A stretch of 64,000 nucleotides of DNA from Psococerastis gibbosa. Taxonomy: Eukaryota > Arthropoda > Insecta > Psocodea > Psocidae. Position numbers and translations under genes: made by a program. Under the pieces are notes generated by a model. That model saw nothing but the letters and a program-made list of their open reading frames with translations. It searched no databases and was not told the DNA's origin. Numbering within the stretch: position 1 is the stretch's first letter; each line of letters opens with the position of its first letter. Shown here piece by piece: positions 23,295 through 35,837 of this stretch. The stretch is taken from NCBI GenBank assembly GCA_963971405.1, contig OZ020490.1, positions 13,789,464-13,853,463 on the forward strand, given 5' to 3'.

Positions 23295-23661
23295 GAGTGT
23301 ACAGCCCGTAGGAAATTGGCAGCCCGAAATTTAATACTTTATAATACTTTTTATTTTTTATTTAATTAACTAAGCAAGTTATTAACGATTTGGCTCATTA
23401 AAGTTGTAGAAGACTACTTCATGCATAATATAATAAGTTTTTTTTTATTTTTTATTTTTTTTATTAACACGATAATAATTTATACTTGGTAATTTATAAA
23501 TTATTATCGTGTTTATGAAATTTTCAAAAATTACCTTATTATACGATGCATGAAGTAGTCTTCTACAACTTAAATGAGCCAAATCTTTAATAACTTGCTC
23601 AGTTATATAAAAAAAAAAGTTCTCAATTTCGGGCTGCCATTTTCCTACGGGCTGTACACTC
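23295..23661. mobile_element. TTAA foldback element, copy 1 (367 bp)
   Basis: The left half starts GAGTGTACAGCCCGTAGG; the right half ends CCTACGGGCTGTACACTC, its exact inverse. Further in, GTTGTAGAAGACTACTTCAT on the left and ATGAAGTAGTCTTCTACAAC on the right show that the two halves fold back almost completely. Left flank is TTAA, right flank TTAT (one change). TTAA targeting with such ends suggests a piggyBac-dependent non-autonomous element; that is inference. Confidence 0.85.
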
Positions 23662-23860
23662 TTATATGTTTTCCTCAGTTCCGTTTTATACTGTATTACC
23701 TAAGCTACCCATATTTTTTTTTCATGTTATTAATTTCAAAAATAATTTGTAAACCAAAATAGGTTTTCTGGTAGAGTAGTCCTTCGGGGCTAAAGCTCGC
23801 CTAATGTAAAGACGTTTTTCATTTCATTTACTAGATAACTCGATAACACCGTCATTGTCA

Positions 23861-23993
23861 TTTCTGACCATGCTTCGGAGGGCATATAAAGCAGGCGGTC
23901 CCGAGTCTTCCAAGGTGAGTGTATAGCCCTAACTCCGCTAGGTTGGCTTAGTAATAGAACAAAAGTCAATATTTATTTGTTCATTTGTTTATT
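23861..23993 (+). mobile_element. SINE1, 5'-truncated
   Basis: Starts in the body at CTGACCATGCTTCGGAGG and runs to a short ATTTATTTG tail. Confidence 0.75.
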
Positions 23994-24064
23994 GTGAAAA
24001 CCCTTACTATACCGTACTTCTCTTTCTTTGGGCGGAAATTGAACTAGCTTAAAAACCAGTTCCT

Positions 24065-24610
24065 CGAGTACCTTAGCCCCTGAGCCCATGCTTCCATGCC
24101 AACTACTACATACCTTAGTCCCTGAGCCCATGCTTCCATACCAACTACTACATACCGTAGCCCCTGAGCCCATGCTTTCATGCCAACTACTACATACCGT
24201 AGCCCCTGAGCCCATGCTTCCATGCCAACTACTACATACCTTAGTCCCTGAGCCCATGCTTCCATGCCAACTACTACATACCTTAGCCCCTGAGCCCATG
24301 CTTCCATACCAACTACTACATACCTTAGCCCCTGAGCCCATGCTTCCATACCAACTACTACATACCTTAGCCCCTGAGCCCATGCTTCCATACCAACTAC
24401 TACATACCGTAGCCCCTGAGCCCATGCTTCCATACCAACTACTACATACCGTAGCCCCTGAGCCCATGCTTCCATGCCAACTACTACATACCTTAGCCCC
24501 TGAGCCCATGCTTCCATGCCAACTACTACATACCGTAGCCCCTGAGCCCATGCTTCCATACCAACTACTACATACCTCATTCCCTGAGCCCATGCAAACT
24601 ACTACATACC
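24065..24610. repeat. 42-bp minisatellite, about 12-13 units
   Basis: The unit contains GAGCCCATGCTTCCAT(G/A)CC, then AACTACTACATACC(T/G)TAG. Twelve full units plus partial ones are present, differing mainly at three positions (G/A, T/G, C/T). Because 42 is a multiple of three, long open frames of a 14-residue repeat appear on both strands; this follows from the periodicity and is not evidence of coding. Confidence 0.95.
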
Positions 24611-25123
24611 ATCTTCATTCTTCATTGTAATACCCGCCCACGTAGCCCTCGATCTTTGACGGGACCCTCATGATCGCCGATGTATTTCCGATCGGGTTGT
24701 CGGCTCTGCCAACCTAACAAGTCCCCCTAGTTACATTGAGGCGTTGTCTTCTCCAACAACATGATCTTCTCAACCCACTTTAGAGACGACCCGCTGGCTC
24801 CCAGCGTGGAAACTTCTTTGTCCGTTAATTATGCTACATTTTGTATACAAGGACAATTAAGGAAATTTCTGGAATTTATTTAAGCGTCTGTGACAGTTTA
24901 ATGTTTAAAATCCGGTTTTTTTCGTCTTGTTAGGGAAATCAAGTAGAGTCTCGTGCTAGGGATTGCCGAGCAACTTGATATTAACATGAGTTTTTAATTA
25001 GAACAACTTGTGTTTTTTTTTCAGCTGTCACATAAACTTACGGAGATCGTCATGAGAATGTTTCTGCAGGATGTTTGCCCGACTATTGTAATTGGCTTGT
25101 TTGCATAAACTATGTGTACGACT
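24611..25123. other. Unassigned non-coding stretch
   Basis: No supported feature. Confidence 0.4.
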
Positions 25124-25990
25124 TCGGTGGCAAGGTCGTAGCGTGCTTGTACTTGTGCGAGTCTTTACACACCTTACGGTCGGAGACGTGTCGTAAGTCA
25201 ACACAAGTACCTATTAGCAGTGGCGGCTCGTCCATAAGGGCACTGGGGCTACAGCCCTCCCATAATTTTACAGGCAAACAAAGCAATTTCCTTTTAATAA
25301 TAATAATAATAATAAAATAATAATATACTATTCTGAAGAAAAATGCAACTGCTACAATTCGGCTATGCTATGTGCGTGCTCTGGGCAACTTGGGGCAATT
25401 TTCAATTTAGCCCCGGGTCGCCATGGCAACCGAGTCAGGCAAAAGTTAAGAAGATCGTTCGCACCATTGAAAAGGTGTACACAACTTTTCTCTTATGGAC
25501 CTTGCAATGCAATTCATGCCATATGCATTTTTACATGGGCAGCGGGGCAGCGCCCCAAAAATGACTTTAAATGTTTCGTATTGATAATAACGTTGAATAT
25601 TGGTATTTTTTTAAAATCATAATTATAAGAGTTATTTTTGAGAAGAGTTTCACTATTTTGTCATGACTGATGATTATTATAAAATTTTTCAAAGAAGAAT
25701 TTTTGACTAGGGAAGTCAGGTTCTGCCCAACGGGCAGGCAGGGTAATGTAAACAAATATTACAAAAATGTAAAGAGCGAGTGATAGACTTGTTTGCTACA
25801 TCGAAATGCCGAAGAATCTATTTGATATTCAAGTAGTGGTAAGTTATATGCTATTACTTTATTACAATTCGTTGCCCCACCATTTTGATACACCACGAGC
25901 CGCCACTGCCTATTAGGTGACTTAGTGAGGCGATTGAAGAGGTTAATCGGATATATTCATTGAATTGTTTGTACGCAATTTAACATTTTT
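25124..25990 (+). mobile_element. SINE2 copy split by a hAT element
   Basis: The 5' part (25124-25217) ends CAAGTACCTATTAG; the 3' part (25909-25990) resumes CCTATTAGGTGAC and ends TTCATTGAATTGTTTG. Removing the element at 25218-25908 and one CCTATTAG restores the SINE2 order seen in other copies. Confidence 0.8.
25218..25908. mobile_element. Non-autonomous hAT element, 691 bp, perfect 8-bp target duplication
   Basis: Ends are CAGTGGCGGCTCGT and ACGAGCCGCCACTG, a 14-bp perfect terminal inverted repeat of classic hAT form. CCTATTAG is present at 25210-25217 and 25909-25916. The interior has a TAA microsatellite (about 25298-25322) and no transposase frame, so it must have been moved in trans. 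Confidence 0.93.
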
Positions 25991-26036
25991 AGTAAAAATA
26001 AAAAAATAAAATTAATAAAGAAATGTGTAACCCAGG

Positions 26037-26145
26037 CCAGCAAGCCACAGCTCAGGCAATGAACGATACCGCAGTTGTGACCCAGTGTAAACGCTGGGTT
26101 CGTGAAACTTGGTAAACGTGGTTCTTGCCATAACCCAAATATAGT
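26037..26145 (+). repeat. Dispersed repeat R6 copy
   Basis: CCGCAGTTGTGACCCAG and GTTCTTGCCATAA are shared with 54415-54520. Confidence 0.55.
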
Positions 26146-26327
26146 CTAAATCAAGCTATTAAGACGGTCATTTGACTCGGGCAATCATCGATTCCCGTAG
26201 CTATGACACAAGGTCAAGTGCGCAGAACGTCCGCGCCAGCGATTCTGTTGTCTGTTGCCTGTTGAATAGTTCAATACAATTTCTGTGTTTATCTTAAGAT
26301 TAAATGTAATAGGTAAACTACCCTAAG

Positions 26328-26454
26328 CAGGGGCGGATTAGGCGTTGTGCGGATATAGGTACTGCCCTTGTCGCGGACGTTAATAATCATTGTATGTTTA
26401 GTGTGCGCGGATATAGGCATTTACCTCAGTTGCCTATTGGTAAATCCGCCACTG
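26328..26454. mobile_element. hAT-type MITE, 127 bp, perfect 8-bp target duplication
   Basis: Left end CAGGGGCGGATTA, right end TAAATCCGCCACTG. ACCCTAAG flanks both sides (26320-26327 and 26455-26462). The inside repeats GCGGATATAGG twice. Too short to encode anything. Confidence 0.93.
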
Positions 26455-26462
26455 ACCCTAAG

Positions 26463-29066
26463 TCGACTAGATGTTCCTAAATTCTACTAACTTAATAGTA
26501 ACGCCACTGGCGGCTACTCCGCGACCGTCGCAGATGACGTCACATACCTTTTTAACCATCGTACTTAAATTGATGGGGTTAAATATTTTAATATTTTTTA
26601 AATATGGTTTTTCTGAATTTTTTTCTAATGGGAATAAAATAAATCTACTAATGTATTTAAATAGGTTTTCAAAAATTGTCAACTAGCCTATTCATTTAAT
26701 TGGAACAAGGTGGAAGAACTGTTTCGCAGTTTATTATTATCTTCACTCCCAATTTCCACTATATAATATAGCCTAAACGTCATTTCCACTTTACCTTACA
26801 AAGAAAAGTAATTGAAAGATTCCTCGACGAGTAATGACAAGAAAATTTGAGACCTTAAAATTAACGCATCTTCAGGATACTTCAATAAACTGTCAGCTTT
26901 ATCCCTTTGCGTACCTATAACCTTAAACTCAAAAGACATCTCTGCCTATTTCCTCTTGAAGTGAAAGCAACTTCCGTTTTATTTTTCCATCGTTTGAAGA
27001 CAACCTCAAATTTTAAATAAACCTGCCAAAGCTCCTTAATATACCTTTTCTTATACATTCTTTGTCGTGCCAGGTATGCCTTTCATAAGCGTACCTATTT
27101 AACGGAAAAGTTGACCAGTTATTTGATAGGTACCTCTTTTTTTAGAATTATACTCATTCATGCCGCAACGACGTGACTGATCCTTCATTGCAAATAAGTA
27201 TATCCTATTTTCATCAATTTTCCTTTGCCTATTGTACCTTTTATAAATATACCTATAGTACTGAGGTCTGCATACTAATTTTTTACTGTATAATTTTGTT
27301 AATGAAGACGCGTACAGATATATTCATCTGGACCCCCCCCCTGAAATATTTGTAACGTACACTAGATAGAATAGAGTTTTCTTATATATATTGAGGTTAC
27401 CACACCTCGGGTGACGTTGGATGGACCCGGCTCACCCCCCCCCCCCGAAAAAAAAATGTCTTACTATGGCCTTGTATAATATACAAGATTCGTATGATCA
27501 TGTTAAGAAGAAGCTGGCCACAGATATTGGGCACCCCTGGATCACCCCAAAATAGGGTATATATATTTTATTTATGTTAGTAATCACGGTGCCCAATGCC
27601 ACCACCTAGCTGTCAGCTGTCGTCAGCAGGTTCAACACACCAGGCCCTAAGTAGGTCAAGCCATCCAGAGGCGTACCACCGCCATCGGCGTACACTTCAC
27701 GCCAACATGAATATTTATTTTTATTTATATTTATTTATACTATACAACCTGGATCCGCCCATGCCCGGCAGAGTTACAAAACTACCATCATCAGCAATTT
27801 CTGATGCGTATAACCCTTTATAGTAGGTCTGTAACTTGGGCAAATGAAAGCTCCGGAAGCAGGAATTCCTGTTCGGAATGCAAGACGGAAGGAAAGTGTA
27901 CAATGGGAGAGCTTGAGAGAGAACTGGTGACAGTTTTGCGAAAAGGCGCAAGATATATGGTCTGATTTATTGTAAAGGGAATTCGGGAGGAATTACCTGA
28001 AAGTTCGAGGCAGCGGAGAAGGGGGGACATCCTATGCGACTTCACACTTGGGAGGAGGCACACTTCATTTTGGGGAGGATATGGGTCATGTCTGTTTTCA
28101 AATTTTGAGTTTTCGGCTTTTGATACATTTGTGGCTCAGTTTCTCTAAAAGTTACTGATAAGTTTCTAAAGCAGGTCTGCTAGCCTATATATACAACAGC
28201 TGACTTTCGCCTGTGACATAGAAGGGTGAATAATATTGTGCAATATACCAATATACCGTACTATAACTAGCCTAGTCACAGAAGACGCAAGGCACAAATT
28301 GCAATATGTGCTAGTTCTATACTACTTACTTTTTCGTGTCAGAGGTTGAGACTCATTAAAGTTTGTGTTAGCACTCCCAAAGATCATCTAAAGTGCAGGT
28401 AGTGGTGTAGAGGGTGCATTGAAGAAGATCGTTGTCATTTTGGGTCGCACCAGATTCGCACTTGGTGCCGTCCGTCCGAGGCTAGTTGGCCCCATAGTAG
28501 GAACGACACCAGTCCCTAGTTGGTTGAGGGTTTACCACGTGTTCCTGTCCAGCTGGTTCTATAAAAAAATAATAAAGTTAAAGAGTACTTCGTAAAATCG
28601 TAAATCGTCAAACCATGAGTTTTAGGCAGATACTGAGATGCGGACGTATATTTTTATTGATTTACAAAGGAAACGGAGGTTAATAAATTTGTTAAAGCCC
28701 TCACACACATGGGCCTACTCACAAAATCATTATAAGAACACATCGCATATGCCAATGGCGCAACCACCATTGTATAAACCACTTCAACCCCCCCCCCCCC
28801 CCCCGCCCAGCCCCTCAAAGTAATTACTTTCCACAAGGATTGATATTAATCAATTGTTTTCGGCTTCCCTCAAATATTCCGCAGAAAAGCAACCCTGCTG
28901 TCTGAGCGTGTCTAAATAGGCTGCTGAAATTTCGAGAACCAGCTTTTGGTGAATGAGATAGGGAGGGGAGGGTAGAGCACACACTGAGTTAACCACCAGT
29001 TTCACACAAGTTTTGAAAACAATTAACTAAACTGCGAGTTAAAGGGTAGAAGAGAAAATTGGGGTA
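26463..29066. other. Unassigned region with one CTAGATAGAAT module
   Basis: At 27358-27445 ACTAGATAGAATAGAGTTTT leads through TTGAGG and GATGGACC to a poly-C run, the same order as at 4488. Other C runs are at about 27332 and 28789-28804. A TGACGTCA palindrome is at about 26535. No gene recognised. Confidence 0.4.
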
Positions 29067-30125
29067 GCACGAATAGACAATGAGCTAACCCATGTGTTTT
29101 ATACTGTGGCATAATAGATTACTTGGCAGAATTGAGAAGCGCTTCAATTTCAAGTTAACATGAATGGGTAAACTGCGCGGTGTGAGTTTGTTGATTAACT
29201 TAAAGCGTTCGACATGGTAAATCCTTCTGCGGTGCGCTGGAAATAATGGTCCCGTTACCTAACTGGCTGATTCTGAGTTGGATAAGATTGGGTGTCGCAC
29301 CTTGGAACCAGCCAGTTCGTTACTTGAAGGTTTATTTGACTTTAATGTAAATGAACACAGTTTTGGGCTACCCCACTGTATATTTGACCGATTTTGGTCT
29401 TCTGCCACGCAGTTCTCACTGAAGCACAAATAGACAATGAGCTAACCCATGTGTTTTATACTGTGGCATAATAGATTACTTGGCAGAATTGAGAAGCGCT
29501 TCAATTTCAAGTTAACATGAATGGGTAAACTGCGCGGTGTGAGTTTGTTGATTAACTTAAAGCGTTCGACATGGTAAATCCTTCTGCGGTGCGCTGGAAA
29601 TAATGGTCCCGTTTCCTAACTGGCTGATTCTGAGTTGGATAAGATTGGGTGTCGCACCTTGGAACCAGCCAGTTCGTTACTTGAAGGTTTATTTGACTTT
29701 AATGTAAATGAACACAGTTTTGGGCTACCCCACTGTATATTTGACCGATTTTGGTCTTCTGCCACGCAGTTCTCACTGAAGCACAAATAGACAATGAGCT
29801 AACCCATGTGTTTTATACTATGGCATAATAGATTACTTGGCAGAATTGAGAAGCGCTTCAATTTCAAGTTAATGTAAATGGGTAAACTACGCGGTGTGAG
29901 TTTTTTGATTAACTTAAAGCGTTCGACATGGTAAATCCTGCAGCGGTGCGCTGGAAATAATGGTCCCGTTACCTAACTGGCTCATTGGCTATGATTGAGT
30001 GTCGCACCTTGGAACCTGCCAGTTGGTTACATGAAGGTTTATTTGACTTAAGCTAAGCTGTCCCAGGCTCCGGCTAACCCCAGTGTATACCTACAGATTT
30101 TGGTCTTCTGCCGCGCAGCTCTCGC
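29067..30125 (+). repeat. 357-bp tandem triplication
   Basis: Copies start at 29067, 29424 and 29781. The first two are almost identical (only two differences noticed by eye, one CGAATAG/CAAATAG at the start and one TTACC/TTTCC). The third is more diverged and slightly shorter. Shared landmarks are GACAATGAGCTAACCCATG, GAAGCGCTTCAATTTC and ACCGATTTTGGTCTTCTGCC. Confidence 0.93.
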
Positions 30126-31762
30126 TTTGTCCTACACGTATACGTACCCATGAATTTAATAAAATACAGTATGGCCTCATTGTCCTTATACCAAGGATTT
30201 CACAGCTGGAGGCCGATGATGACTTTGTAGAATCCTGGCTGATGGGCTGATGATCTGCTAGCGTACTTCCAAACGTCAACCTCTATGGTCGGCATTTACT
30301 TCGAAGACTATCTCGAAAGCGTAGTAACTAATTTTTGGGCAAGAGGATGAAGAATATCTATGGGTGTGAAGGGAAGACATCCTGATGCGAGATTGGCTCG
30401 CTGTCAACTCATCAACTTGTTTTCTGGTCCCCGATTAGCTCATTGAAAAATAGGCTTGGAATTGGCTTGGATGTGCCCTTTCAGATCGACCACGACCCAT
30501 CAGTCCGGATTCCACTGCTTCATCGCCCTTGCCCCTGCTTATTAGTTCATTAATCTTCTTTTTTAGTGTGTTGTTTGTCTTAGGATATCATGTAATTCTC
30601 ATGTCGTTGCCCAATGACTATGCTTGTAAACCTCTTCTCGAATTGGCGTGTCCAGCAACTACTTATCACTTCTTTCATAGCCATAAGAAAGCAAATAAAT
30701 AAATAAATGATGATTTATTAAATGCAGCTGCAGGGGGGACATCCGTTAACGAAGTCTTATGGTGAAGTCCGCCTACTGCATGGTAGTTATCATATTCATG
30801 TTTTTGTTCAACTTGTCTTGCGATTATCATAATTTGTGATAAATGAATAGTGGGTGATTTTTTATGGTTGTCTACTGCAAAATTTCTTTGCTTGAAACAT
30901 GCTGATATACCTATAGCAAAAAATAAGCAACGGCGAGATTAAACAACTTCAGCTTTTTTTTGGTTCCAAGGTAAAATTGCTCTGCTTATAAATGAGACTT
31001 TATTTAGTGTAAAACATGGAGGAGAAATGCTTAACGAAACGAGAATTGATAGCGTTAATAGCAATTATGTGGTTTCAAATTGGATGTGTCTGAAAATGGA
31101 AAGCTAGCTAGCTCGTTAATCAGTTTTCGTTTCAGGTCATTTTGTTTCAAACATTATAGCCATTAATCATTTATCTATTGCTTGCTTCTCATTTTGACGT
31201 GTGTTTACGATCATATAAATAAGCCTACCTAATATTGTATAAATGACCAGTTAATTTAAGATCACGCTAGATAAACTTATAAAAACCTTGTGCACTGTAT
31301 CTTCTACCACTTTGGGTACCTGTTTACCCAAAATAATAGGGCAAGGTATTCTAAATCACAATGGGATTGGGAACATAATAATTATACTGTAATTAAATAA
31401 GGAATTGCCACTTCCCGTTATCCTGTATCCCGCAAATTTGTGCCTTGCTTTCCCAGGAACACCTGGATCCCCGGATATTAGTGAAGTATAAAAATTAATA
31501 TTCAAAATACTTTAGGAATAATAATAAGATAGTAATAATAGCATAATAAAAAGAAAAGGTAAGAAGCTATAACCACAGAGAAAAATAGTGAAAGAAATTT
31601 GTCTGTGGTTTGGTATTGCATTCACCGTCACGAGTTGTTGTTTAAATTTTTAAGTAAAGACAAACTAATAAGAATGATCTGTAATGAAATCGAATGAATA
31701 ATAGCTAATGTATAGAACAGTGGCGATAACCAATTATTGCGAAAATACTTGAGGCGTATTTT
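30126..31762. other. Unassigned non-coding stretch
   Basis: No supported feature apart from a short AAAT run near 30693. Confidence 0.4.
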
Positions 31763-32611
31763 TGCTTTCCAATTTATACGTAGTATAAGGAAAGCTTTGT
31801 GACGGTCGAAATTTTCGATTCCGAGATTTCAACGGATTTACACGTTTTAAGGTCTCAGGAACACAAAAAAGTGGTTTTTACGAAATGTCTGTCTGTCTGT
31901 GCGTCGATTTCCGGGCAAACTACTCGGTCGATTTTGATTAAATTCGGCATGTAGGTTCACAAAAATCATACCTCGGAACTATTTCTTTTATTTGGGGCTA
32001 ACTTAATTTGGGGGGGGGGGGGGTTTATTCTCAAAAAAACTCCAAAAAAAACGTCTAAAAAAATTATTTCTCAAAAATGGCTCCAACGATTTCTTTTAAA
32101 TTCACATATATTGTAGTCGTTATTAATGTAAACGAAATGCGGGGGGTCGCTTGCCCCTTGATAGGTTGCTTCTGGGGGTGAAAAAATAAAAATAACTAAA
32201 TTTTAATGAAAAATGACTAAAGATAATTTTTCTGCGAAACCTTTCTAGCGATGATTTCTACCTTCCTGTATGTTTTAGGTGTTAAATTGAGTAACGAAAC
32301 CGGACAGGTTGCTTTCCCAGAAAAGTATTTGGTTTTGTAAAAAAAAAATTTTTTTTCAAAAAATGATAGAAAATTCACGCTCAAATGCATTGCGTGCCCT
32401 GCCAGTATTGCTGTGTGGTAATGTGTTGGTCTGACCTATCTAGAATTTACCTCACCTCCAGTGACGTCATGTGGACACCCCCCCCCCCCCCCCCCCGAGA
32501 TAGCGGAAATTTAACCATTGAAAAATTATTTACCATGGAATTACTCATTTTCTCTATTTACTAATTTTGATAAATTGGAAAGCATGTTCGAGTAAACTCG
32601 GACCAGTTCTT
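31763..32611 (+). mobile_element. CTTTCC-ended repeat (R2), copy 1
   Basis: Starts TGCTTTCCAATTTATACG and carries the internal inverse ATAAATTGGAAAGC near its end, followed by GTTCGAGTAAACTCGGACC. Landmarks are GATTTCAACGGATTTACACG, a GTCTGTCTGT run, GGGCAAACTACTCGGTCG and two poly-G/C runs. No reading frame. I cannot place it in a known superfamily. Confidence 0.75.
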
Positions 32612-34611
32612 TTATACTGCAATTTTTAAAAATTTTGAGATAACTGCACCATGGTCTTCCTGAAGCACTTATCTATTTTAGAGGCCAATCAGTATAAGCC
32701 GATCATGCTCAGTTCGTGAATAAAATGCATTTGAAAATCAGTTCATCGATGAAAAAGGTTACAGTTTCTTAAATTTAAGTGCGTTTATCTCAGAATGAGT
32801 TTGACTGCAGTTATACGCTTTGGCTTCTAAACGCCTCAATTTATTATATCGAAATTGTACTGTTTCTTAATCCCGATTGGCTCTTGGCTATTGAAGTTAA
32901 CTGTGGAAACAGTACAACAGGGGTTTTTGACTGATTTGATTTGAGATTAAAAAGGAAATAGTTTCGACATTTTTTCGTAAAAAATAGTATAGAATAATGG
33001 AACGGAACATACTATATTTATATTAATGGCTGTTGTACCTCCACCAGCTGCTGGAATACCACCCAATTCATTCTCTATAATAAGAATCCAAAAAAAAGCT
33101 TCTGGCTTTGAAGATACACCGACAAAAGCTACTCGACACACTCATAAGCCATGTGATGTATTCTTAACTTTGCACCAGACAAGAATAGGAGAGCATAAGA
33201 CATAAAACTGAAACCTCTTAGCAGACGTATAGCTCTGACAGAACAATAAACACCATTCGCACCTCCTCAAAACCCCTTTGCACCCCTTTCTACTCAGGGG
33301 GGCTCCGAAAACTCAAAGAAAGAAACATCCGACAGCGTCTGACGGACAAACGCCACGGGTGCAAGGCTTCATCCGAGCTATATTTTTTCGAAAGGGGGCC
33401 CCACACACTCCCCAGCTTTACTGTTTGTTATCATTCGTGCTCCAGAAAGATCAACAGCGTCGGCCCCCTATTTCAAATCAGAGACGGCGTTGAAATGTTG
33501 TTTATATCGATAGATCTGTGAATCCCCGGGTAAACAGGTCTTTCCCGAACGAGAGTTGACTGGTGATAGCAATTTTATGATGGGCTAGTTAAATAAAGGA
33601 GTTTATAAGGTTATGTTGACATATACTTACCGGTGTTCACTAATGTGTCTTTTTTGGGTTCGATCGAAGTGATGTATGATTATTTTGTTTCCTAAACTTT
33701 TTTTTGGTTTGATTGAAGTGATGTACGATTATTTTGCTTCCTAAACATTATTATATATAAACATATTATTTATTATTATCATTATATACAGTATATATTA
33801 TATTTATAGCTTAGGGTTAAGGACGCTTATTCTCACCTCCAAGAATTTTTTGTTAAATTCTCACACTGGCTGTATCTTTCTGTCATACTTTTTCGATGGT
33901 TCTAAATGTCGCGATTTGCCGACGTCATTTTCATTGTAGCCTTAGGGTATGGTAAATGGTTGGTGCAAAATCCACCGAGTCTACATTAGAAGATTTCTAT
34001 AATCTGACGTGTCTAGGGGCAAAGTGTTTAAAACTGGCCACTGTCAATGAGGTTCTGTAGGGACAGTTTTGGTCACTAGGTTCGCTGACGACAAACCGAT
34101 ATCCATATTATTCAAAATGGCCGCCGTTTGCATATGAAAACTAAGCTCTTAGCATCTAATTAGTTCTTTTTATATTTTTTATAATATTTTTACTATGCCT
34201 GGACCTTATTTCGCTGCATATAATTTAATATATATATTCTCCATGATTTATAAAAAAATATCACTTTAAAATAATACATAAATAAAATAATTTTAAAACA
34301 TTATTGAGGCTTATAGAAAAATCAACGCTTTGATATCATTGCAACTGGTGCTGCCATCTACAAAATGACGTCACAAATGAACCTCATTTAGCCTCAACTT
34401 CCAGATAATGAACTAAAAACTAAACTATGTTTACACCCGGTTTCAACCCACATTTTGCTTTTCTCCTGGGTTAATTTAAACTTTCCACTCGTGCCAAGCC
34501 AGCTGACCCACTGTATTAATTGAACAAAAAGTCATTGTTTATTAGATTCCGTCGTTCTGTGACTTATACATAGATTTCATGGTTAAATTATTAGTCACAT
34601 GTACACGTTGC
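32612..34611. other. Unassigned region with a small tandem repeat
   Basis: At 33650-33746 a 49-bp unit (GAAGTGATGTA(T/C)GATTATT) is present twice. Near 33964-34005 a block GAGTCTACATTAGAAGATTT is shared with the hairpin at 37679. AT-rich from 34150 to 34310. Confidence 0.4.
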
Positions 34612-34866
34612 AGCAAGCGCCCATCTTCTCTCCTCTTCGTGTGGCCCCCACTATGCTAACCTCCGTCCCCTCACTTTTTTCTGTGATCTCCGCTGGAGTA
34701 TCTTCGTTCCTCCTCCTGTCCGTCAGCTTACAGGTATACCTGTATGCCAGAGGGAGTTGCGCACCATTCGTATCTCTGCCACATGCAGCAGTTGCTCTTC
34801 ATCTTTCCTCAGTGGCCAGCACTCCGCCCCGTTCGTCACGCACGGTCTGACTACTTGTTTGTAAGT
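34612..34866 (-). mobile_element. RTE-type LINE fragment, degenerate
   Basis: The minus strand gives TYKQVVRPCVTNGAECWPLR and KDEEQLLHVAEIRMV, matching YKQMVRPSMLYGSECWPL of the 9455 copy. Beyond this the frame breaks, and RLA-stop-WGPHEE still echoes RLSWWGHVER. Confidence 0.75.
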
Positions 34867-35410
34867 GGAGGATGAGAGGTGGAATTTATACCTTTTGGAT
34901 GGGAAACTGAGGATTAACCACTGCACTGCCCCACTCGGAATACAAAAGGTTCGGCAAAACCAAAAGTTGGCAAAGTGGGCTAATCTACTTCCGATTTGCA
35001 GCCAACCGCAGCCCCTTTCTTTATCTCCCATCCAACTTCGTCCGCAAGTGTTCAACTTGAACTATTTTGGGGAAAGCTTGCGCGTTTGCCTTTATAAATT
35101 CCAAGTTGTACCAACCTGACCACACTGAAGTCAGTTTACTTAATGCTATCAAATTGCCGCAGGCTCTAGTTTCGTTTCCGCAAGTTTGGAAACTAAACAA
35201 GCCACGGTTTGTTTAAACTCAAAAAGGCACTTTGCAGAAGTGCCCGAATTTCAACTCTTTATTGGGCAAAAGACATTTTCGATATTTAGTGTAGTTGGTG
35301 GAGAGCTAGACTGCCAAACGGAAGGTCGAGTTTCGAGAAAAGAAAAAGGTTCTGCCTGGCCTGGGGCACCCAACCCCTAGTAGGAGAGCCCCCAGACCCC
35401 TCTTCCACCG
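34867..35410. other. Upstream flank of the first recognised exon, no feature seen
   Basis: No signal-peptide exon or promoter could be recognised here. Confidence 0.35.
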
Positions 35411-35565
35411 CATGGACGGATACAGGGGGGGGGGGGGGGATAGCTGCTCCCCAAAATTGAGTAAATCTATTGTAAGTTTATTTATTTATTTAATCGATAC
35501 TGCATATGTTTCTTCTATTTTGAGCCCATCTACACCCCCCCCCCCCCAAATGGGCTCCGTCACTG
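35411..35565. mobile_element. hAT-type MITE, relative of the 59700 element
   Basis: Left CATGGACGGATACAGGGGG, right AAATGGGCTCCGTCACTG. The layout (G run, TAGCTGC, AAATTGAGTAAATCTATTG, C run) matches 59700-59863. No 8-bp duplication is left. Confidence 0.6.
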
Positions 35566-35837
35566 TGATAGTTATGAAATCTAAAAACCTGTTTGGTCAG
35601 TGTTTTTTTAATGTGCGTAAAACACTATGGTGAGCTGGAATATTTTGCAATACGTTGCCCGCATTTGCATCCAACCCACCATTGTTAATAACTGTCCTAA
35701 TGATTTGTTTTAGGCCGTCAAGATTTTCCCTATCCAGATCCTACCCTAGATTGCCCTGAGTTTCCACTGTCGATAGTTAGGTCTACCCAAAATGGATGTG
35801 TTTTTTTTGTTAATTTTCTGTTTCCTTTTTTTTACAG

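Noticed and set aside
23973..24630. Open frames of 178-206 codons on both strands of the 42-bp array
   Set aside because: The period is a multiple of three and the unit lacks stops in several frames, so length is no evidence of coding; no start context, domain or splice signal supports a gene.
29067..30125. CRISPR-like or centromeric array
   Set aside because: Only three long contiguous units without spacers; it is a local tandem repeat.
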